A DNA stretch of 64,000 nt from Planctomycetia bacterium (GTDB taxonomy: Bacteria; Planctomycetota; Brocadiia; Brocadiales; Brocadiaceae). This document shows positions 60,679-64,000 of the stretch, in pieces. The first letter of the stretch is position 1, and each line of letters starts with the position of its first letter. Location: positions 620,001 through 684,000 of the forward strand of contig JABTVC010000001.1 of the NCBI GenBank assembly GCA_015075005.1, given 5' to 3'. Below the pieces are notes generated by a model that had not been told where the DNA came from, made no database searches, and was given only the letters and a program-made list of their open reading frames with translations. The position numbers were made by a program, and so were the translations under genes.

Positions 60679-62480
60679 TGAAATTACACACGGCATTCTC
60701 TACCAACTGCTTGTGGTGATACGGTGTAAGCGCTCAACGTAATGCAATGACAATCGCTCTACCATAGCCATATTGTCCCTGGAATTGTTTCCACGATCAA
60801 AAACCATGGTGTGTGTGCTGCTGTCGAAACCTAATCCGTTCATCCTGTCTCTTATCGTCTCAAGAACCGTGCTGAAAACCTTCGCGTCCGCCAGGTTTCC
60901 TGATAGGTATGGTGAAATAACGGTATCATGTCGTTACGGGTGACAACCATCGCCAACCCGACCTGTCTGAGATCATATCGTTTTGTTTGTTTTCCCTCGC
61001 CGGACGGCCGTGCATCGCAGGTTGGTTGTGTCGATATATGTGAAGAAATTGGTTGTATCAAAAGAGGGTGTCGCTTTGAAGGTGATATGTTTTCAACGTC
61101 TTTCAATCAACTCACGCTCAATTTCTGCAATGGATTCTTCGGAAGCGCATCCATCAAATCCAGAAATGCTGGCTGTCTATTTTACTCAAGCTGTGTCTGA
61201 GTAAATATTCAGCAGTAGTCGTCTTGACCAATCCACCATCCTCTTTTGCTGGTAGGCATACAAACCCTTCCCACAGCGCCCAACAAAGGGTGATTCCGGC
61301 AGTCAGGTTATTTCGAACAGGTTTTCTGCACAATACGGACGTGACGACTTTATTTGCTTATTGATTATGGAAGGGCGTCAGGGCATTAGCCACACTGAGT
61401 AATGCGGCTACCGCGCCATGCGAATAGGATTTGAGTCATGCAATTTTCGGTGGACCTTGCAGTCGTTTTAATAAATCGTCTGCCTTGCCAAGATAGGACA
61501 GGACAATGGGTCTGGGCTTGCCGTTAACGCGCCGCGATTCGACAATATACCAATATTTATAACCTCTGGGTTTTTCGATTGAATAGTGGCCATGGGCATC
61601 AGTTGTTGGTGTATACATATCGGTTTATACTGCGAATAATTATAGCACACACAAGTGATTTATGCAATATATATTTAATATTATTCAGTGTATACATGCG
61701 ATTTTTACACAAAAAGTCGCAATCCACCGCAAATCAATGGATTACGACTTGCCACTTTGCCTCAACTCCGTTTTGTAATAAACTCACGCTAGCCACCCTC
61801 TTTTTCTTCGCCGGATGAATCTTCAACAATTTCGATGATCCTCCGAACCTTCTCGGGTATCTCCTCCCCTTTCTTGATCTGATCAATTATCTGGTTGTAA
61901 AATGCCTCGAAAGTTTGTCGTGTTCTCTTACGCAGAATCAAAGCGGGGGCGAGCCTGATGACAGGTTTCTCAGGAGGAACACCAGCATGCTCAAATGACG
62001 GGGAATAATCACCAGGGACTGATAGTGCATTGCTAAAACCGCACAAAACACGGGCGATATTAACCGCATCCCAAGGATTATCCACCAACACCATGACATC
62101 TTCCTTTTCTATGTCGTTGAGTTGTGTCGGGTTTGGCCTATCCTGTGTCTCAAGCATCGAATACTCAAGCGCAGGCTTTGAGTATTCAACATCAAGAACT
62201 GGGCCGACAACTCAACGAAGAATCGGTTAGCTCCTCATCTTTGACCCACGGCTCCAACTCGTCGGGAAGTTCGGGAGGACTTTTGAGCGCGGGTTTGCGA
62301 ATTTCGATCCATAAAATCGCAATTGCACAGTCGATGCCTTATTGTGCAGCTTCAACGTGTCAGGTCTTAAAGACTCAACATTTATTTTTGTCTTTATTCT
62401 ACAATTGTCAGCGTATTATCGGATAGCGTAATGGTCGTTACCCTGCGCAACTCTCTTTTGTCGTTTACTACATGTCCTTA

Positions 62481-63992
62481 CTACCTACCCCGCAGTAAGC
62501 CCAAATGTGGTTCCTTAAAGGAGTAAAGGTTGTGAACACTACCTTCCACTTGAGCAGATTGGGATCGTTTTTCGAAACGAAGTGTACCTTCGTAGATGCC
62601 GTTACGAAGATCCTGAATACTTTTATATCCAAGCTCTTGCAAAGAATGCAGCAAACTTTGCATCAGATAGGGGACAAGATTAATGACTGATCCCTTATCT
62701 ACAACAGTGCCGGCAACACCTTGTGCGACTTTTACGCGGTCTTCCGATGAAAGGTATCGCTTCCCCCCTCCTTTTTCCATGGCCTCATGAGATGCCATAC
62801 CCCGGTATTTTTTTACGCGCACACCGCCCTCATAAAAATATTCGCCAGGAGACTCACTGGTACCGGCGAGCAAACCACCCATCATAACGGTGCTCGCACC
62901 CAGTGATAATGCCTTCACAATATGTCCAATATGAGCTATACCACCATCTGCGATAACGGGAATATTGGCGTATTCCTTAGAAAATTTTGCCGTGTGATAA
63001 ACTGCCGAGCCTTGTGCCCTTCCAACCGCAAGGGTTTCCTGGGTAATACAGATCGAACCACTGCCCATACCTATGCGAAGGGCATCAGCACCAGCATCAA
63101 TTAATGATTTGCACTGTCCGGCAGTGACGACATTCCCTCCCACTACATCAATATGAGGGTATTTTTTTTTGATATGCCGGATCGTATCGATTTGAAAAAT
63201 AGAATTACCCTGGGACGAGTCGATAACGATGACATCGACACCGGCCTTTACCAGTTCGTCCAGACGTTCTTTATCATCTTCACGTGTAGAGAGTGCGGCA
63301 CCCACGATGAGCTGCTTGTCCATGTTTTTCGACGCACAGGGGAAGTCTGCATTCTTCAGCAGGTCAGTTCGGCTCATAAGGGATACGAGACGGCCTTGTT
63401 TATCAATAAGGGGAAGTTTTCCCTTCTTGCTTTCTTTGAGTATTCTGTTTCCTTCGATAAGGGAAATACCGGCAGGTGCAGTAACCAACTGTGTGGTCAT
63501 TACATCTTTTACCTTCCTGGTTCGGTCTCCCTCAAAATCAATATCCCTCTTTGTTACAATACCAATGAGTTTCGAGTTCAGTGTGCCGTCCTCTGTAATT
63601 GGGATACCTGAGAAACCGTACGTTTCTTTGAGTACATCGACGTCTCGTATGGTATTGTCTGGACTAAGAACAACAGGCTCCGTAATAAATCCATTTTCAT
63701 ATCTCTTTACCCGGCGTACTTCTTTTGCCTGCATCTCAATACTATTATTATAATGGATGATACCTATACCCCCAAGCATTGCCATACTGATGGCCATCCT
63801 GGATTCGGTTACCGTATCCATAGGCGAACTGACAATGGGTCTCTTGATCTTTATATTACGGGTAAGGTATGTCTCAAGACTAATCTTGTCTATCGAAAAA
63901 TCTATATAACCCGGAAGCAGGATAAAATCGTTATACGTGATACCCCCTTCATGTTCAAAAAATGCTGTGGCGTCCAGTCCATTTGGTGACAT
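62481..63992 (-). CDS. guaB: Inosine-5'-monophosphate dehydrogenase
   Basis: This 503-residue enzyme oxidises IMP to XMP, the committed step of GMP synthesis. Visible parts: [13 protein letters not shown] at the start, two CBS domains in the middle ([35 protein letters not shown]), the phosphate-binding [14 protein letters not shown] with the catalytic Cys near 313, [18 protein letters not shown], and the flap MASHEAM. Frame and length are normal. It starts 8 nt before the window end; guaA is not visible. GTP supply is of interest because c-di-GMP signalling is strong here, but that link is only thematic. Confidence 0.96.
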   Translation of the reverse strand: MSPNGLDATAFFEHEGGITYNDFILLPGYIDFSIDKISLETYLTRNIKIKRPIVSSPMDTVTESRMAISMAMLGGIGIIHYNNSIEMQAKEVRRVKRYENGFITEPVVLSPDNTIRDVDVLKETYGFSGIPITEDGTLNSKLIGIVTKRDIDFEGDRTRKVKDVMTTQLVTAPAGISLIEGNRILKESKKGKLPLIDKQGRLVSLMSRTDLLKNADFPCASKNMDKQLIVGAALSTREDDKERLDELVKAGVDVIVIDSSQGNSIFQIDTIRHIKKKYPHIDVVGGNVVTAGQCKSLIDAGADALRIGMGSGSICITQETLAVGRAQGSAVYHTAKFSKEYANIPVIADGGIAHIGHIVKALSLGASTVMMGGLLAGTSESPGEYFYEGGVRVKKYRGMASHEAMEKGGGKRYLSSEDRVKVAQGVAGTVVDKGSVINLVPYLMQSLLHSLQELGYKSIQDLRNGIYEGTLRFEKRSQSAQVEGSVHNLYSFKEPHLGLLRGR

Positions 63993-64000
63993 AGGATAAA

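Larger units (their letters stand above)
58558..61618 (-). pseudogene. IS1634-family transposase, split by ISL3 and frameshifted
   Basis: The N-terminus (61618) reads MYTPTTDAHGHYSIEKPRGY, KYWYIVESRRVNGKPRPIVL, SYLGKADDLLKRL. Middle parts before the ISL3 include TQPTCDARPSGEGKQTKRYD and LRQVGLAMVVTR. After it come QLYRDKRVIWGQERTVVVFV, then AFRNLKNPYHLL, PQFHWTDQKIRVHFFICVIG and a TGA at 58558. These are IS1634 blocks in order. Many indels interrupt the frame. Confidence 0.78.
58498..61788 (-). mobile_element. IS1634-type element inserted in the helicase gene
   Basis: Inverted ends CGTGAGTTTATTACAAAA (58498) and TTTTGTAATAAACTCACG (ending 61788) are flanked by CTAG on both sides, consistent with a short target duplication (58494-58497 and 61789-61792). 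It contains a broken transposase on the minus strand and, nested in it, ISL3 copy B. Without the nested element it would be about 1965 bp. Confidence 0.78.
54983..62335 (-). pseudogene. SF1 helicase with MTES_1575/DUF559-like nuclease domain, decayed and IS-split
   Basis: The gene starts upstream near 62335 (IAILWIEIRKPALKSPPELP, DELEPWV), typical of DUF4011-type helicases but without their first part. After the insertion, ILSDIDLYFPLPANDEQKLI ends in RRGVLVQ, where GPPGTGKS should follow, but the next residues are AKGNLE: Walker A and a stretch after it are gone. Later parts have Walker B AIVDEASQSGPEALLL, GDDKQITP, RRFNVAASRAKDQLWLF (motif VI) and a PD-(D/E)XK nuclease (FDSWFEVDVF, IDLVVEG, GCDGDEYHG, ERVGWTFWTVRG). 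Frameshifts lie near 56650, 57355 and 57900-58060. Such helicase-nuclease proteins often serve phage defence; this one cannot be active. Confidence 0.78.

Noticed and set aside
1..64000. tRNA or rRNA genes
   Set aside because: I looked in the gaps between genes and found no cloverleaf or rRNA sequence I could support.

Overview
The window looks like a chromosome segment of an anammox-type planctomycete (order Brocadiales, Candidatus Brocadia or a relative). This is an inference from a moderate-to-low GC genome that combines an Rnf complex, a di-haem peroxidase, an AlaC-type aminotransferase, a DUF4175-like giant coiled-coil protein, huge secreted RCC1/LamG/CBM9 proteins and many TA modules and IS remnants. 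No hydrazine synthase, ladderane or rRNA gene is present, so the assignment is not proven.

Layout. 1-16.8 kb is a mostly housekeeping block: a broken TPR protein, a hutI remnant, mobA, a secreted parvulin, alaC, rnfC-D-G, scpB, an nfi remnant, a HAD-YvcK fusion, a DUF4175-like membrane protein and a gluzincin/TPR protein. 16.8-28.5 kb is accessory: a RAYT transposase between two perfect palindromes, two c-di-GMP-I (GEMM) riboswitches with hicBA between them, and a giant secreted protein of near-identical 108-residue repeats, a lipase-like segment, CARDB/Ig domains, seven RCC1 repeats, two LamG and two CBM9 domains, split by an ISL3-family IS. 28.6-36 kb holds clpX and a minus-strand signalling operon (Cache-HAMP-PAS histidine kinase, receiver, REC-PAS-GGDEF-EAL) preceded by a third GEMM riboswitch, so c-di-GMP probably feeds back on its own metabolism. 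36-46 kb is a patchwork of decayed genes (IS1634-like, DUF4338, radical SAM, ParDE, GxxExxY, RND tail, lhgO, cobK, hutH) around intact peroxidase, alcohol dehydrogenase and dapA genes. 46.6-52.4 kb carries two copies of a 2.5-kb IS4-family element with a passenger DUF4338 (DruA-like) gene; each is bounded by ~36-bp inverted repeats and its own 10-bp target duplication, and they interrupt hutH and a metallophosphoesterase. 52.7-64 kb has cca, a BrnT/BrnA-like TA pair, a decayed SF1 helicase-nuclease with a nested double insertion (ISL3 in an IS1634-like element in the helicase), and guaB.

Two themes stand out. First, the IS4 element encodes its transposase and a DUF4338 protein in a translationally coupled pair (ATGA overlap), which ties the core protein family of Druantia phage defence to a transposon. 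Second, three c-di-GMP riboswitches lie within 18.5 kb, one in front of a giant surface protein and one in front of the c-di-GMP enzymes.

Caution: many genes are broken by single-base deletions, often in homopolymers, and consensus between IS copies restores open frames. Part of the decay is therefore probably deletion-biased sequencing error. Other lesions (a 17-nt loss in rnfC, a lost Walker A in the helicase, 35-60 codon losses in parE, radical SAM and GxxExxY genes) are larger and need separate explanation.
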